A DNA stretch of 64,000 nt from NCBI GenBank assembly GCA_019090895.1, contig JAHRVB010000091.1:1-64000 (forward strand), in the 5' to 3' direction. Made by a program: the position numbers and the translations under genes. Below are positions 29,829-40,250 of this stretch, piece by piece (position 1 is the stretch's first letter; every line of letters starts with the position of its first letter). Under the pieces are notes generated by a model that was given only the letters and a program-made list of their open reading frames with translations, was not told the DNA's origin and made no database searches. The DNA is from Kangiellaceae bacterium. Lineage in GTDB: Bacteria; Pseudomonadota; Gammaproteobacteria; Enterobacterales; Kangiellaceae.

Positions 29829-30641
29829 CTAGAATAACACGTGTAGTAATAGCATAGTAAGGATGCCTAACGTCATTCCAATCAAGTTCCATTTTTCTGG
29901 CAATAAAGCGGTGGTTTCAGATAACTGGAGACCAGGCGGTATCCGACTTTGTGTTCTCGCTGGATTTTCCGGATTGTTAGTGAGTTTTTGATCTTCTTCA
30001 TGATGATGAAGTTCGTGTTTTTGACTGGTGTGCATGCAGCCGTCGTCATGTGGTTTATGCAAAATGACGTGTAATAGTGAGCCGGAGATAAAAGCTTGTA
30101 ATGCTGCAAAAGCGTTACTTTCATGATACTCAGTAAGGTGCATACTTAAACCGTAACCACTTGCGGTAGCGACGGCCATTGCAACGAGTGTTAGAAGTGC
30201 ATACCGTTCTCCAATTAGTGGCTTCAAAAGCCACCAGATAGTCAATCCAACGGGTAATCTATGTAGAATAATAGCTAATGATAATTGCTCGTTATGGTGA
30301 TGGGAAGATTCAGGGTTGAACAAGGCCGCACCATCAATGCTGGCATGTACAACGAGTCCAAATATTCCTAATACGATTGTCAGTAAGTGGGTTTTTGTCG
30401 CAGACTTAGCGAACAGCTTTTCGATGATTGTTGGGCCAGCAAATCCAATCAACGCAAGCATAATTGCAAAGAACCCTATCGACCGGTAGGTTTCGGGTAA
30501 TACCTCCAAAACCAAAGTTGCAGTAATTACAATGAGTATGAAACCGCTAGCAATTTTATCGGTACGACGCATCGGACCAAACGTTTGGTAGATGAGAGGA
30601 CCGATACCTAAAGCAAATAAACTAGCAATTAGAGCGATCAT
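29829..30641 (-). CDS. ZIP-like metal transporter with His-rich loops
   Basis: A 270-aa inner-membrane protein with about eight hydrophobic segments. Two polar helices resemble the metal path of ZIP transporters: VVHASIDGAALF (H-x3-D-G in the TM4 position) and IILHRLPVGLTIWW (H-x-x-P-x-G in the TM5 position). Two His-rich stretches, SSHHHNEQ and a longer one with DDGCMHTSQKHELHHHEED, could bind Zn or another divalent metal. Direction and metal are not known. Its start overlaps the stop of the upstream FAD-dependent dehydrogenase by 4 bases, so the two are translated together. Confidence 0.72.
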   Translation of the reverse strand: MIALIASLFALGIGPLIYQTFGPMRRTDKIASGFILIVITATLVLEVLPETYRSIGFFAIMLALIGFAGPTIIEKLFAKSATKTHLLTIVLGIFGLVVHASIDGAALFNPESSHHHNEQLSLAIILHRLPVGLTIWWLLKPLIGERYALLTLVAMAVATASGYGLSMHLTEYHESNAFAALQAFISGSLLHVILHKPHDDGCMHTSQKHELHHHEEDQKLTNNPENPARTQSRIPPGLQLSETTALLPEKWNLIGMTLGILTMLLLHVLF

Positions 30642-32023
30642 TTAAATAGTTTACCAGGGTTAAGGATGTTAATCGGATCGAAAGTTCTCTTGATGGATTT
30701 CATCAATTGTATTTCGATGTCGGAACGACTGAACGATAAATAGTCTTTTTTGACTAGTCCGACACCGTGTTCGGCCGAAATACTACCATCAAAAGATTGG
30801 AGGATTGTAAAAATAGAGGGATTTGCTTTAGCACATTGTTGTTTAAAATCTTCCAATCCAAGATTCTCTGGCTTTAATATATTTAAATGCAGGTTACCGT
30901 CGCCAATGTGGCCAAACCAAATATTTTCAAAATCAGGATAGTTTTCGTTTACAAAGTGATCAACTTGTTGAAGGAAATCACCTACTTGGGAAGGTTTGAC
31001 CGCGATATCGTTCTTATAAGGCGGGTAATGGGAGATGGATTCTGAGATTCCTTCTCGATAAACCCAGAGTTCTTCGGCTTGTTGTTGGCTTTGGCTGATT
31101 AATCCGTCAACTAACCATTCGTTCTCTGCGGCTTGTTCAAATGCTGCTAAGGCACTCTCCATCGCTTCGTCCCCATCACTTTCAAATTCCATTAACACAT
31201 AGAAGTTTGCATCATGTTCAAATGGTTTTTTCACGTCTCGGTGAGTAAGCACTTTTTGCAAGGCTTGATGGGAGAAAAACTCAAAGGCCAGTAAATCCAT
31301 AGCGGATTGGAAGTGGACTAGTAGGTTAGAAACATCGCTTAGTGATTCTAGTGCAAGCAACATTACAGTAGGGTTCTTCGGTTGGTCGGTCAGTGTCATT
31401 TCTGCTTCTGTAACAATACCAAGAGTGCCTTCGCTACCGATGATAAGATGCCGAAGGTCATACCCTGTCGCATTTTTAACCAATCCTTTATTGAGTTTTA
31501 GGATTTCACCTTTTGCCGTGACTAATGTTAGCCCTACGACCCAATCTCGCGTTAGACCATACTTAAGTACTTTTATGCCACCGGCATTAGTCGCAATGTT
31601 TCCGCCGATATGGCTCGAGCCTGCAGACGCAAAGTCGACGGGGTAATAGAGGTTTTGTTCGAGTGCGTACTCTTGCAATTGTTGGGTGATCACTCCCGCG
31701 CCACAAGTGACAGTTCTATCCACACTGTTAAAACTTGATATTTGATTCATTCGCTCTAATGAAATAACCACTTCGCCATTTAAGGCGACTGCACCGCCAC
31801 TTAAACCTGTTCTTCCGCCGGACGGAACTACGGCAATTTCATGTTCATAGGCCACGGCCATAATTTTGGAGACTTCTGCGGTAGTCCCTGGTCTTAGAAT
31901 GAATGAAGGAGCAGGAGTGTATAAGCGACTCCAATCTTGACCATAATTTTCAAGATCATCTTTGTTTGTCAGAACGTGTTGTTCGCCCACTATGGCGGAA
32001 AATAGCGCGATATTACTCGGCAT
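30638..32023 (-). CDS. FAD-linked D-2-hydroxyacid dehydrogenase (GlcD/D-lactate dehydrogenase type)
   Basis: A 461-aa flavoprotein of the VAO/PCMH family. The N-terminal FAD domain has AVVPSGGRTGLSGGAVAL and SAGSSHIGGNIATNAGGIKVLKYG; the C-terminal FAD-oxidase domain has NIWFGHIGDGNLHLNI and ISAEHGVGLVKKDYL with the conserved His residues. These features fit enzymes oxidising D-2-hydroxyglutarate, D-lactate or glycolate; the substrate cannot be chosen from motifs. It lies 148 bases downstream of pgi, and overlaps the ZIP-like gene. A link to serine or hydroxyglutarate metabolism is only a guess. Confidence 0.88.
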   Translation of the reverse strand: MPSNIALFSAIVGEQHVLTNKDDLENYGQDWSRLYTPAPSFILRPGTTAEVSKIMAVAYEHEIAVVPSGGRTGLSGGAVALNGEVVISLERMNQISSFNSVDRTVTCGAGVITQQLQEYALEQNLYYPVDFASAGSSHIGGNIATNAGGIKVLKYGLTRDWVVGLTLVTAKGEILKLNKGLVKNATGYDLRHLIIGSEGTLGIVTEAEMTLTDQPKNPTVMLLALESLSDVSNLLVHFQSAMDLLAFEFFSHQALQKVLTHRDVKKPFEHDANFYVLMEFESDGDEAMESALAAFEQAAENEWLVDGLISQSQQQAEELWVYREGISESISHYPPYKNDIAVKPSQVGDFLQQVDHFVNENYPDFENIWFGHIGDGNLHLNILKPENLGLEDFKQQCAKANPSIFTILQSFDGSISAEHGVGLVKKDYLSFSRSDIEIQLMKSIKRTFDPINILNPGKLFK

Positions 32024-32128
32024 GAGCTATCCAATTAGAATTTCTATGTGTGAAACGCGAATTGTACCAGATAGGTCTTTTTGAAATCGATATTTAATTA
32101 ATCCCAATAGTTCTAAGGTGAGGCTTAA

Positions 32129-32160
32129 TCCCCACTGTTTGAGGTACCAATCAGTGGGGA
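32129..32160 (-). terminator. hairpin downstream of pgi, possible terminator
   Basis: TCCCCACTG (32129-32137) pairs perfectly with CAGTGGGGA (32152-32160) around a 14-base loop. It begins 11 bases after the pgi stop codon. On the minus strand only TT follows the stem, so termination by the intrinsic route would be weak. It may mark the end of the Entner-Doudoroff transcript or protect its 3' end. Confidence 0.55.
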
Positions 32161-32171
32161 AGGGACTAGGA

Positions 32172-33836
32172 CTATTTACCGATGTGACTTAAATAATGTT
32201 TCATCAATCCTGTGGTCGATGAATCATGAGCTTCAATCTGCTCAGACGTATCGTTCTCGAGCTCGGTGAGAATTGTTTTCGCCAGTTGCTTACCTAATTC
32301 AACACCCCATTGATCAAACGAGTTAATGTCCCAAATAATGCCTTGAACAAAGATCTTGTGCTCGTATAAAGCGATTAAGGAACCCAGTGTTTTTGGGTCT
32401 AGTTTTTTAAATAGAAATGTATTGCTTGGGCGATTTCCTTTAAATTCTTTATGGGGAACTAGATTCTCAATTTCTTCTTTGGATAAGCCAGATTGAGCAA
32501 GCTCTTCTCGCGCTTCTTGCTGGGATTTTCCTCTCATTAAAGCTTCGGTTTGGGCAAAAACGTTAGAAATTAGAGCATCTTGATGCTTACGCTCACCACT
32601 GATATTTTCAATCGATGCTAATACGTCAATAGGAACTAATTTGCTGCCTTGATGAAGCAGCTGATAAAACGCATGTTGACCCGGGTTACCCAGTTCACCG
32701 AATAGTACTGGACCTGTAGAATAATCCAGAGATTTGCCGGAAGCTGTCACTGATTTACCATTACTTTCCATATCAGCCTGCTGAAGATACGCAGGAAATC
32801 GATGCAGATGCTGGGGGTAGGGCAGGACCGCGATTGATTCTGCCAGATAAAAGTTGTTATACCAAATACCCAATAAAGCCATGATCACAGGAATGTTTTG
32901 TTCAAATGGTTGGTGCTTTAAATGCTCATCGACTTGGTAAGCACCGAGCAGTAATTGTTCAAAATTCTCGGGTCCAATCGCTAACATTGCAGATATTCCT
33001 ATTGCAGACCATATGGAATATCTTCCGCCGACCCAGTCCCATATTGCAAATACATTTTCTGGTGCGATTCCAAAATCAAGGGTCGCATCTAAATTAGTTG
33101 AAACCGCCATGAAATGGTTAGCCAGTAAACTCTCGTCTTTAACGGTTTGAAGTACCCAATTTCGAGCTGTGGTGGCATTAAACATAGTTTCTTGAGTCGT
33201 AAACGTCTTGGAACAAATGACAAATAATGTGGTTGTCGGGTCAAGTTTCGCTAAGGTATCATCGATGTCATTTTCGTCAATATTTGCGACAAAATGGACC
33301 CTTAACGCGTCTGAAATGAATGGTTTTAATGCTTCGGTAACCATCTGTGGGCCCAGGTGTGAACCGCCAATACCGATATTGACCAAATCATTAATTGGTT
33401 TGCCGGTTGAACCGAGCCACTCACCCTGTCGGATTTTATGACTAACTTCTCTAATTTTAGCCAACTCTATCTCAATATCTTCTCGGACGTTTATCCCATC
33501 GATAATTAATGGTTCGTTAGATTGTGAGCGAAGGGCTGTATGGAGCACAGAGCGTTGTTCTGTGGTGTTAATTTGTTTGCCGGAGAACATGTTTTCGATT
33601 GCACTACCAAGATTACAGGCCTTGGCTAGATTAACTAAAAGTCGGATAGTTTCTTCGGTAATTCTGTTCTTTGAAAAATCGAAAAGAATATCGTTATATT
33701 GGATAGAATGATTAGAGAAACGATTAGGATCTTTGTCAAACAAAGACCTCATATGAGTGTTCTCAGTTTTACGATGATGTTCTAAAAGAGCCTGCCATTC
33801 AGGCAAGCTCTCTAACGTTGGTTGATTATTGTTCAA
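32172..33836 (-). CDS. pgi: glucose-6-phosphate isomerase
   Basis: Pgi interconverts glucose 6-phosphate and fructose 6-phosphate. The 554-aa protein has the sugar-phosphate-binding IGIGGSHLGPQMVTEAL, SKTFTTQETMFNA, the catalytic Glu segment DWVGGRYSIWSAIGIS, the second signature GQHAFYQLLHQGSK with the ring-opening His, and the late catalytic Lys in FDQWGVELGKQLA. E. coli Pgi is 549 aa. It is the last of the six genes edd-zwf-pgl-eda-gap-pgi on this strand. In an Entner-Doudoroff cell it can return fructose 6-phosphate to the cycle of hexose phosphates. Confidence 0.97.
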   Translation of the reverse strand: MNNNQPTLESLPEWQALLEHHRKTENTHMRSLFDKDPNRFSNHSIQYNDILFDFSKNRITEETIRLLVNLAKACNLGSAIENMFSGKQINTTEQRSVLHTALRSQSNEPLIIDGINVREDIEIELAKIREVSHKIRQGEWLGSTGKPINDLVNIGIGGSHLGPQMVTEALKPFISDALRVHFVANIDENDIDDTLAKLDPTTTLFVICSKTFTTQETMFNATTARNWVLQTVKDESLLANHFMAVSTNLDATLDFGIAPENVFAIWDWVGGRYSIWSAIGISAMLAIGPENFEQLLLGAYQVDEHLKHQPFEQNIPVIMALLGIWYNNFYLAESIAVLPYPQHLHRFPAYLQQADMESNGKSVTASGKSLDYSTGPVLFGELGNPGQHAFYQLLHQGSKLVPIDVLASIENISGERKHQDALISNVFAQTEALMRGKSQQEAREELAQSGLSKEEIENLVPHKEFKGNRPSNTFLFKKLDPKTLGSLIALYEHKIFVQGIIWDINSFDQWGVELGKQLAKTILTELENDTSEQIEAHDSSTTGLMKHYLSHIGK

Positions 33837-33901
33837 GGCTAAATACCCACAGTAACATTTGTTTGGTTTTAATTTAGTACCTTAATACAATTAGCTCGGT
33901 G

Positions 33902-34951
33902 CTAACCAACTTTTCTTAAGGTTTGTTTGTTTTCAGCAGCCATTAACGCTAAAGACGTATCGAGCATTCGATTTGAGAATCCCCACTCGTTATCGTACCA
34001 AGACATAATTTTTACAATTCGCCCTTGTACTTTTGTTTGAGCTGAATCGAAGCTAGAAGATGCTGAGTCATGATTAAAATCCACAGATACCAGTGGCTCG
34101 TCAATATATTGTAGTATACCAGCCATTGCGCCTTTTGCTGCTTTTTCGACAATAGAATTAACTTCTTCAATCGTCGTGTCTCGAGATGCTACAAAAGTTA
34201 GATCGACCACAGAAACGTTAATGGTCGGTACACGAATTGCCATACCGTCCAATTTACCTTTCAGTTCTGGTAGTACCAATCCGACAGCTGCGGCTGCACC
34301 AGTTTTTGTTGGGATCATAGAATGAGTTGCTGAGCGCGCTCGGTAAATATCACTGTGAGCCATATCAATTAGTTTTTGGTCGTTAGTATAGGCATGAATA
34401 GTCGTCATCAAGCCGGACTCGATACCTATTGCATCATTGAGTACTTTAGCCACTGGTGCAAGACAGTTTGTAGTGCAGGACGCATTGGAAATGATCTGAC
34501 AGTCAGCATCGAGAACATCGTGATTTACACCGTATACCACGGTTGCATCTACGTCATTTCCCGGTGCAGAAATAATAACTTTTTTGGCTCCGGCCTCTAA
34601 GTGAAATCCTGCAGAAACTTTATCTTTAAAAATACCAGTACATTCAAGCACAATATCGACTTCAAGTTCTTTCCATGGCAGTGCGCGTGGATTAGTCTCG
34701 TTGCAAATTCGAATCGAATCCTTTTCAACTTGCATATAGGGTATTCCCGATTTTGGATCAGTTTCTAAACTAACATTACGATTAAATCGACCGTGTACCG
34801 TATCGTACTTAGTTAAGTGAATGTTATTTTCAGCGCTTCCTAAATCGTTAATTGCGACTATTTTTATTTGTTGGCCGTAATCGCCTTCGTAAAGAGCTCT
34901 TAATATATTTCTACCAATTCTACCATAGCCGTTAATTGCAACATTGATCAT
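33902..34951 (-). CDS. gap: type I glyceraldehyde-3-phosphate dehydrogenase (Entner-Doudoroff-associated)
   Basis: Oxidises glyceraldehyde 3-phosphate to 1,3-bisphosphoglycerate with NAD(P)+. The NAD-binding start is [17 protein letters not shown], the active-site Cys lies in [12 protein letters not shown] and its His in TTIHAYTND. The ATG at 34951 is preferred: AGGGG lies 7 bases upstream and the NAD fold begins at once, giving 349 aa. The frame extends 23 codons further to 35020, overlapping eda, but those residues have no family counterpart. Features such as [10 protein letters not shown] and [14 protein letters not shown] resemble the Pseudomonas Gap encoded beside its edd genes more than E. 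coli GapA. It is expected to process the triose made by Eda. Confidence 0.93.
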   Translation of the reverse strand: MINVAINGYGRIGRNILRALYEGDYGQQIKIVAINDLGSAENNIHLTKYDTVHGRFNRNVSLETDPKSGIPYMQVEKDSIRICNETNPRALPWKELEVDIVLECTGIFKDKVSAGFHLEAGAKKVIISAPGNDVDATVVYGVNHDVLDADCQIISNASCTTNCLAPVAKVLNDAIGIESGLMTTIHAYTNDQKLIDMAHSDIYRARSATHSMIPTKTGAAAAVGLVLPELKGKLDGMAIRVPTINVSVVDLTFVASRDTTIEEVNSIVEKAAKGAMAGILQYIDEPLVSVDFNHDSASSSFDSAQTKVQGRIVKIMSWYDNEWGFSNRMLDTSLALMAAENKQTLRKVG

Positions 34952-34994
34952 GTTAATACCCCTAAATGTCCGTAAGATTAATTTTATTAAATTT

Positions 34995-35645
34995 TTAAAG
35001 CTGACTCGCTTGATAAGCAAGCTTTGTTATTTCTTCCCAATTGCCATCCGCAATTAATTGTTTGTCTAGCATCCAGGTTCCGCCTACACATGCAACATTT
35101 GGCAAACTGAGATAATCATTTGCGTTGGCCAAATTAATGCCACCTGTCGGACAAAACGTCGCTTGTGGAAGTGGCCCGCCAATGGATTTCAACATGTTGA
35201 CACCACCAGCTGCAGCCGCAGGGAAAAACTTTAAGGAATTAAACCCTTGATTCAAGAGATTCATTACTTCTGAAGGACTTGCAACTCCTGGTAACAAGGG
35301 TGCATTATTTTGTTTGGCAGCTGCAATTAGTTCGGAGGTGGTTCCAGGTGATACAATAAAGTCGGCACCTGCTTCCATTGACGCATCGAGTGTCTGAGTA
35401 TTAATAACGGTGCCACTACCAACAACAGCGCCATTTACATTATTCTTAATTTCTTTAATCGCTTCTATTGCTATAGGCGTTCGCAGTGTTACTTCAAGTA
35501 CTTTTAATCCGCCTGCAACGAGTGCATTAGCGAGTGGAATTGCTTCTTCAATTTTATTGATAACAATAACTGGTACTACACGAGCGGAACCGAGTATTTG
35601 TTCTACAGAATTAGTCAATTTTTTCTCTCTTGTTATGTTATTCAC
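34995..35645 (-). CDS. eda: KDPG aldolase (2-dehydro-3-deoxy-phosphogluconate aldolase)
   Basis: Splits 2-keto-3-deoxy-6-phosphogluconate into pyruvate and glyceraldehyde 3-phosphate. The 216-aa class I aldolase has the catalytic Glu in [15 protein letters not shown], a substrate-binding [21 protein letters not shown], and the Schiff-base Lys in [15 protein letters not shown]. coli Eda is 213 aa. The start is GTG and overlaps the end of pgl by 8 bases, which shows tight coupling within the operon. Confidence 0.96.
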   Translation of the reverse strand: MNNITREKKLTNSVEQILGSARVVPVIVINKIEEAIPLANALVAGGLKVLEVTLRTPIAIEAIKEIKNNVNGAVVGSGTVINTQTLDASMEAGADFIVSPGTTSELIAAAKQNNAPLLPGVASPSEVMNLLNQGFNSLKFFPAAAAGGVNMLKSIGGPLPQATFCPTGGINLANANDYLSLPNVACVGGTWMLDKQLIADGNWEEITKLAYQASQL

Positions 35646-36360
35646 ACCAGTGAATTTCTACCGGTGTTTGTGTTTGGTTTAATAAAACTGATACGGGATA
35701 GTCAACAGCCAGTGTGTCATTGGTAATTTGTTCTAAGACTTCAATTTTTGTTTTTCCTACGATAAGTATAATGATCAATTCGCTATTCAATATGGCATCA
35801 AATGTCAGGCTCATGCGTTGAGGGAATTCGCCGGCAACTTCACAGCCTGAAGCGTCGACGGCCACACAGTTATTTATTGAATTAGTGTCGAGAGCAGAGT
35901 CAATAATATTTTTCTTTGGAAAGAGGGAGGCAACGTGTCCATCCTTTCCCATACCAAGTAGAGTGAGACTAAACGGACTCTTTAATTGACTATATTGAAA
36001 GTTAGTCTCAGGTTCGCCTTCAAAGACTGTTTCGGCAGAGTTCTTCATCGCTACGAACTTAGCGGCTGATGCTTGCTCTTTGAACAAATTTCTTTCTACC
36101 AGCGCTTGGTTACTTTGAGGGTGTTGTGAATCTACCCATCGTTCATCGGATAATGCGATAGATACGTTTTTCCAATCCAATTCCTTTTTAGATAATATAT
36201 CGAAAAGAGGAGCCGGTGTGGTTCCGCCAGGTACAATAAAACTCGCCTTTTCGTTGTCTGTCAGCGCTTTCATTAATCGCGCTTCACAACGATTAGCCGT
36301 TTCGCGGAATAAAACATCTTTTGATTGATGCTTAATCGTTAAAATATTTGTATTGGTCAT
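35638..36360 (-). CDS. pgl: 6-phosphogluconolactonase
   Basis: Hydrolyses 6-phosphogluconolactone to 6-phosphogluconate. The 240-aa DevB-type protein of the glucosamine-6-phosphate isomerase superfamily has SFIVPGGTTPAPLFDIL, IALSDERWVDSQHPQSNQAL, and the catalytic-region TLLGMGKDGHVASLFP. The ATG at 36360 is taken as start; the TTG five codons upstream is possible but has no better ribosome site. It is placed between zwf, which makes its substrate, and eda. Confidence 0.93.
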   Translation of the reverse strand: MTNTNILTIKHQSKDVLFRETANRCEARLMKALTDNEKASFIVPGGTTPAPLFDILSKKELDWKNVSIALSDERWVDSQHPQSNQALVERNLFKEQASAAKFVAMKNSAETVFEGEPETNFQYSQLKSPFSLTLLGMGKDGHVASLFPKKNIIDSALDTNSINNCVAVDASGCEVAGEFPQRMSLTFDAILNSELIIILIVGKTKIEVLEQITNDTLAVDYPVSVLLNQTQTPVEIHWCE

Positions 36361-36453
36361 TTTTATTAGTTTCAATTTATTTTTTATTTAAAAGAAAAAT
36401 TCATTTAAATTTGTAAAGTTGTTGTTAGGTAAACTTGTTTCTTCGATAAGTTG

Positions 36454-37929
36454 TTAAGCTTCGATATCTATCCATTCACGCTTGTCTTTCGCGATCAGCT
36501 CATCGGCCTCAGCTGGTCCCCATGTTCCCGCACGATACAAATGCGGAACGACATCGTTTTTCTGCCAATAATCAATTATCGGATCAACCCAATGCCAAGC
36601 CGCACTACCTTCATCGCGATGGATAAATAAAGAAGCATTGCCTGCAATTGCATCGAGTAACAAGCGTTTGTATCCAAAACTCTTGAAACCTTGTGAAGTC
36701 TCTGTGAAGTTGAGATCAAGCTTTACCGGTTTCAAAACAGTCTTAAGTTGGGTCATATCTTTGGCCATCAACAATAACTGCATTCTTTCTTCAGGTTGTA
36801 ATTGGATGATCAGTCGATTCGGTACGAGCGGACCAGCATCTCCACCAAATGCATTATGAGAGACATCCTTAAATTGAATAACAATTTCTGCGCTCCTTCT
36901 TTTTAATCGCTTACCGGTTCGTAAGTAAAAAGGAACTTTCGCCCAACGCCAATTATCGATATTAGCTCTAATCGCAACAAATGTTTCGGTAAGGCTAGTG
37001 CCTGAGCCTAGCTCTTCTAAGTAGCCCGGTTCTAATTTGTCATCGACATTACCAGCCACGTATTGACCTCTAACAGTATATCTCTGCACTGCATCGCCAG
37101 TGATAGGTCTTAGTGCTTGCAATACTTTAATTTTTTCGTTGCGAATATTGTTGGCCCCCATTTTATTAGGGGATTCCATAGCAACTAAGCCTAAGAGTTG
37201 TAGTAGATGGTTTTGAACCATGTCGCGCATCGCACCGGCGCCATCGTAAAAACCGGCTCGACCTTCTAAACCGACTTTCTCATTAATACTGATTTGAATA
37301 TGGTCGATCGATTTCGAATCCCAAAACTGTTCGAACAGGGAATTACTAAACCTAAGCGCGAGGAGGTTTTGAACCGTTTCCTTACCTAAGTAATGGTCGA
37401 TTCTATAAATTTGTTCTTCTTCAAAATGCTCTGCTATTTTTTGATTGATGGCTTCTGCTGATACTTGGTCATATCCAATTGGTTTCTCGACAACCACTCT
37501 CGAGTTTTTAGACACTAAGCCTGCACGATCGATATTTTCGCAACAGTCGCCATAAATACTTGGAATAATAGCGAGGTAAAATATGCGGGATACTTCTTCC
37601 CGCCCTTCAAAGTAAGGAATCAGCTCTTGCCAGCCTTTGTTGTAATCTGCTACATCAACGATGATAGGGACAATGCACTGTTCAAATTGTTTAAATTGTT
37701 TTTCATCAAATTCATCCTTTAGCATGAATTTTTTAAATGCGGTTTTTATTTTCGATACCGTATTATCAAAATCTTCTTGCTTTCTAGAGCTTACAAAAAT
37801 CCGTGAATCACTCGGGATCTCTTTCTCCATAAACGCTCGGAACATTGACGGTAAAAGCTTGCGCAGTGATAAATCACCAGTGCCGCCAAATAAAACTAAA
37901 TCAAATGGTTTGTCTAATACTGTTGTCAA
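36454..37929 (-). CDS. zwf: glucose-6-phosphate 1-dehydrogenase
   Basis: Oxidises glucose 6-phosphate to 6-phosphogluconolactone with NAD(P)+. The 491-aa protein, the same length as E. coli Zwf, has the dinucleotide-binding LVLFGGTGDLSLRKLLPSMF and the active-site signature RIDHYLGKETVQNLLALRF with the catalytic His region. The start codon is TTG, with AAGAGA about 8 bases upstream. It lies 45 bases downstream of edd and 93 bases upstream of pgl. Confidence 0.97.
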   Translation of the reverse strand: MTTVLDKPFDLVLFGGTGDLSLRKLLPSMFRAFMEKEIPSDSRIFVSSRKQEDFDNTVSKIKTAFKKFMLKDEFDEKQFKQFEQCIVPIIVDVADYNKGWQELIPYFEGREEVSRIFYLAIIPSIYGDCCENIDRAGLVSKNSRVVVEKPIGYDQVSAEAINQKIAEHFEEEQIYRIDHYLGKETVQNLLALRFSNSLFEQFWDSKSIDHIQISINEKVGLEGRAGFYDGAGAMRDMVQNHLLQLLGLVAMESPNKMGANNIRNEKIKVLQALRPITGDAVQRYTVRGQYVAGNVDDKLEPGYLEELGSGTSLTETFVAIRANIDNWRWAKVPFYLRTGKRLKRRSAEIVIQFKDVSHNAFGGDAGPLVPNRLIIQLQPEERMQLLLMAKDMTQLKTVLKPVKLDLNFTETSQGFKSFGYKRLLLDAIAGNASLFIHRDEGSAAWHWVDPIIDYWQKNDVVPHLYRAGTWGPAEADELIAKDKREWIDIEA

Positions 37930-37974
37930 AATACTGTTCTCTTAATTAGATTAGAATTTCTTTTAATTCTTGAG

Positions 37975-39843
37975 TTAACCTAAACTGCTGGCGCCATATT
38001 CGGCGCTGGTCACATTTCTTCTGAAATTGGAAAACAACTCTCGTCCCATACCAAATTGGTCATCATCATTGGGTTTGTTAGCTTGGGTACGTTTGGCAAG
38101 TTCATTATCTTTGACTAATAACTCTAGCCTTCCTTCATTAGCATCGAGTCTAATCCTATCGCCATTGGCAATTTTTCCAATTAGGCCGCCATCGAGAGCT
38201 TCTGGTACAAGATGAATTGCTGCAGGTACTTTTCCTGAGGCTCCTGACATTCGTCCGTCGGTGACTAATGCAACAGAAAATCCGGCGTCTTGCAATGAAC
38301 CCAAAATAGGAGTCAATTTGTGAAGCTCTGGCATGCCGTTAGCTTTTGGTCCTTGAAAGCGAATCACAGCTACAAAGTTTTTTTGCAACTTGCCTTGTTT
38401 AAATAATTTAACTAAATCGTTTTGGTCATCAACTACCACAGCTTCAGCGTCAACGATTAAGCGGTCATCTGAAACAGATGATGTTTTGATGACAGAGCGG
38501 CCTAAATTACCTGTTAATAACTGCAGTCCACCGTGTTGACTAAACGCTTTCTTGGCTGGACTCAAAACAGATTCGTCAAGACTGTCTTTAGGCGCTGCTT
38601 TCCATTGAACTAATTTGGCTGGCGATTTGACGTCGCTGTTTTGTCTAAAAATTTCGGCTTGATTATTCTCAACTAATTCAGGCTCTTCAAAATACTGACT
38701 CAAGCCTTTTCCTAGTATGGTATATACATCTTGATGCAAGTATCCGGCTGCGCTCAATTCACGCATCAAAAATGGCATGCCACCGGCTGCTTGAAAATGG
38801 TTGATGTCTGCGCTGCCATTGGGATAGATTCGGCAAAGTAATGGCACCGTCGCTGATATGTCCGCCATATCTTGCCAATCAACGATAATGCCTGCGGCCC
38901 GCGCTATTGCGATTATATGAATGGCATGATTAGTCGAACCGCCCGTTGCAAATAAACCAACCAAACCATTTACGATCGTCTTTTCGGTAATTATTTTGTA
39001 GAGAGGTACTCGTTTGTCTTTGTTTTGTTGAATGTTGTTTATCAATACTTCAACCGCTTTGCTGGACAAGCAGTCTCTTAACTCTGTATTAGGTGGTATA
39101 AAGGAAGAACCGGGAAGATGTAACCCCATAATCTCCATTAACATCTGGTTGCTATTGGCTGTTCCGTAAAACGTGCAGGTGCCATCGCCATGGTATGATG
39201 CACTTTCTGAAGCGAGTAACTCTTTACGCCCAACTTTACCTTCTGCATACGCTTGTCTTGTTTTTGCTTTGGCGTCATTGCTTTGTCTAGTCGACATTGG
39301 GCCGGCTGGCAAAAAGATAGTCGGTAAGTGACCAAAGCTTAAAGCGCCGATTAACAGTCCTGGAACGATCTTATCGCAAACACCTAAGCAAATGGTTCCG
39401 TCGAACATATCATGAGACAACGAGACAGCGGTGGCCATCGCGATAAGATCACGACTAAAAAGTGACAGCTCCATTCCAGATTGACCTTGAGTAACCCCAT
39501 CACACATTGCTGGTACACCACCAGCTACTTGAGCGGTGACGCCTAAACGAGAGGCTGTGCCTTTAATTAAGTCTGGATAAGTTCGGTAGGGGTGATGTGC
39601 AGACAACATATCGTTGTATGAACTGATGATGGCGAGGTTCGGAGCGTCTTCTTTGGCAATAATTGATTTGTCTGTGGCGTTACATGAGGCCATACCATGT
39701 GCCAGATTGCCGCAACTTAAAGCAGAGCGAGTCCGTTTATTGCTAGTAGCAGCGGCCATTCTATCCAGATATTTATCTCGTGTTGGCTTACTCTTATCGA
39801 TAATAGTCTGGGTAATACGATCTATACTGTCTGCTAATGTCAT
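37975..39843 (-). CDS. edd: phosphogluconate dehydratase
   Basis: Dehydrates 6-phosphogluconate to 2-keto-3-deoxy-6-phosphogluconate, the defining step of the Entner-Doudoroff pathway, with a [4Fe-4S] cluster. The 622-aa IlvD/Edd protein has [72 protein letters not shown] and the late [18 protein letters not shown]. Cys residues for the cluster are present in the MCDG, GVCDK and GTCTFYG segments. It is the first gene of the six-gene group, and a 14-bp palindrome with an overlapping TTGACA lies 115 bases before its start, so it is likely under a LacI-type repressor. Confidence 0.97.
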   Translation of the reverse strand: MTLADSIDRITQTIIDKSKPTRDKYLDRMAAATSNKRTRSALSCGNLAHGMASCNATDKSIIAKEDAPNLAIISSYNDMLSAHHPYRTYPDLIKGTASRLGVTAQVAGGVPAMCDGVTQGQSGMELSLFSRDLIAMATAVSLSHDMFDGTICLGVCDKIVPGLLIGALSFGHLPTIFLPAGPMSTRQSNDAKAKTRQAYAEGKVGRKELLASESASYHGDGTCTFYGTANSNQMLMEIMGLHLPGSSFIPPNTELRDCLSSKAVEVLINNIQQNKDKRVPLYKIITEKTIVNGLVGLFATGGSTNHAIHIIAIARAAGIIVDWQDMADISATVPLLCRIYPNGSADINHFQAAGGMPFLMRELSAAGYLHQDVYTILGKGLSQYFEEPELVENNQAEIFRQNSDVKSPAKLVQWKAAPKDSLDESVLSPAKKAFSQHGGLQLLTGNLGRSVIKTSSVSDDRLIVDAEAVVVDDQNDLVKLFKQGKLQKNFVAVIRFQGPKANGMPELHKLTPILGSLQDAGFSVALVTDGRMSGASGKVPAAIHLVPEALDGGLIGKIANGDRIRLDANEGRLELLVKDNELAKRTQANKPNDDDQFGMGRELFSNFRRNVTSAEYGASSLG

Positions 39844-40250
39844 TAAAATGTCTCTATTATGGCTCTTACTTGTTCTTTAAAGCTGGTTTGATTAGGTTTG
39901 GAGCAAGGATGTTATCTAAGGTCATGTATTACGGGTTATGTGTATTAACTCACGGGCTGACACCGGTGTCAAGTGGTTTGGGGAGATTACAATTTATCGA
40001 TCTATAGCAATAGGCTTCACTAATGAATTTGTTATCTCTTATAAAGTGTTTTGGTGTAATTATTCAATAGGTTAAACACGTGCTAACGGGAAGGGAAGTG
40101 TAGCTATTGTAATAAAAGCAATCGATTGACTAAATGGGCATGGTTAATCTAAATTCGAACCCAAGCAGTCAGCGATTTTCATACATCTTACTTATTTGTA
40201 GCAAGTATCCAAACCGGCAATACAGAGCTTGGACTGAAGAAATAGAAATT
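39844..40250. other. edd upstream region
   Basis: About 400 bases between edd and the 3' end of the first LacI-type gene, both on the minus strand. It holds the operator palindrome at 39958-39971 and a TTGACA (minus strand, 39967-39972) that overlaps it. No convincing -10 box or open frame was found, and no terminator for the regulator gene is clear. Confidence 0.6.
39958..39971. promoter_or_regulatory. LacI-type operator palindrome upstream of edd
   Basis: TGACACCGGTGTCA is a perfect 14-bp palindrome with the central CG typical of LacI-family operators. A minus-strand TTGACA (a perfect -35 hexamer) overlaps it, so bound repressor would block the polymerase. The same sequence with one change occurs before glk. 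The regulator gene between the two sites is the natural candidate. Confidence 0.75.

Noticed and set aside
33902-35020. 372-aa version of gap overlapping eda
   Set aside because: The extra 23 residues are basic and unlike any GAPDH; the ATG at 34951 has a good ribosome site and starts directly at the NAD fold.
36376-39960. HexR-type operator (TGTAATTAAATTACA) in the zwf/edd region
   Set aside because: No matching palindrome was found before zwf, pgl or edd; the LacI-type palindrome is the only clear site.
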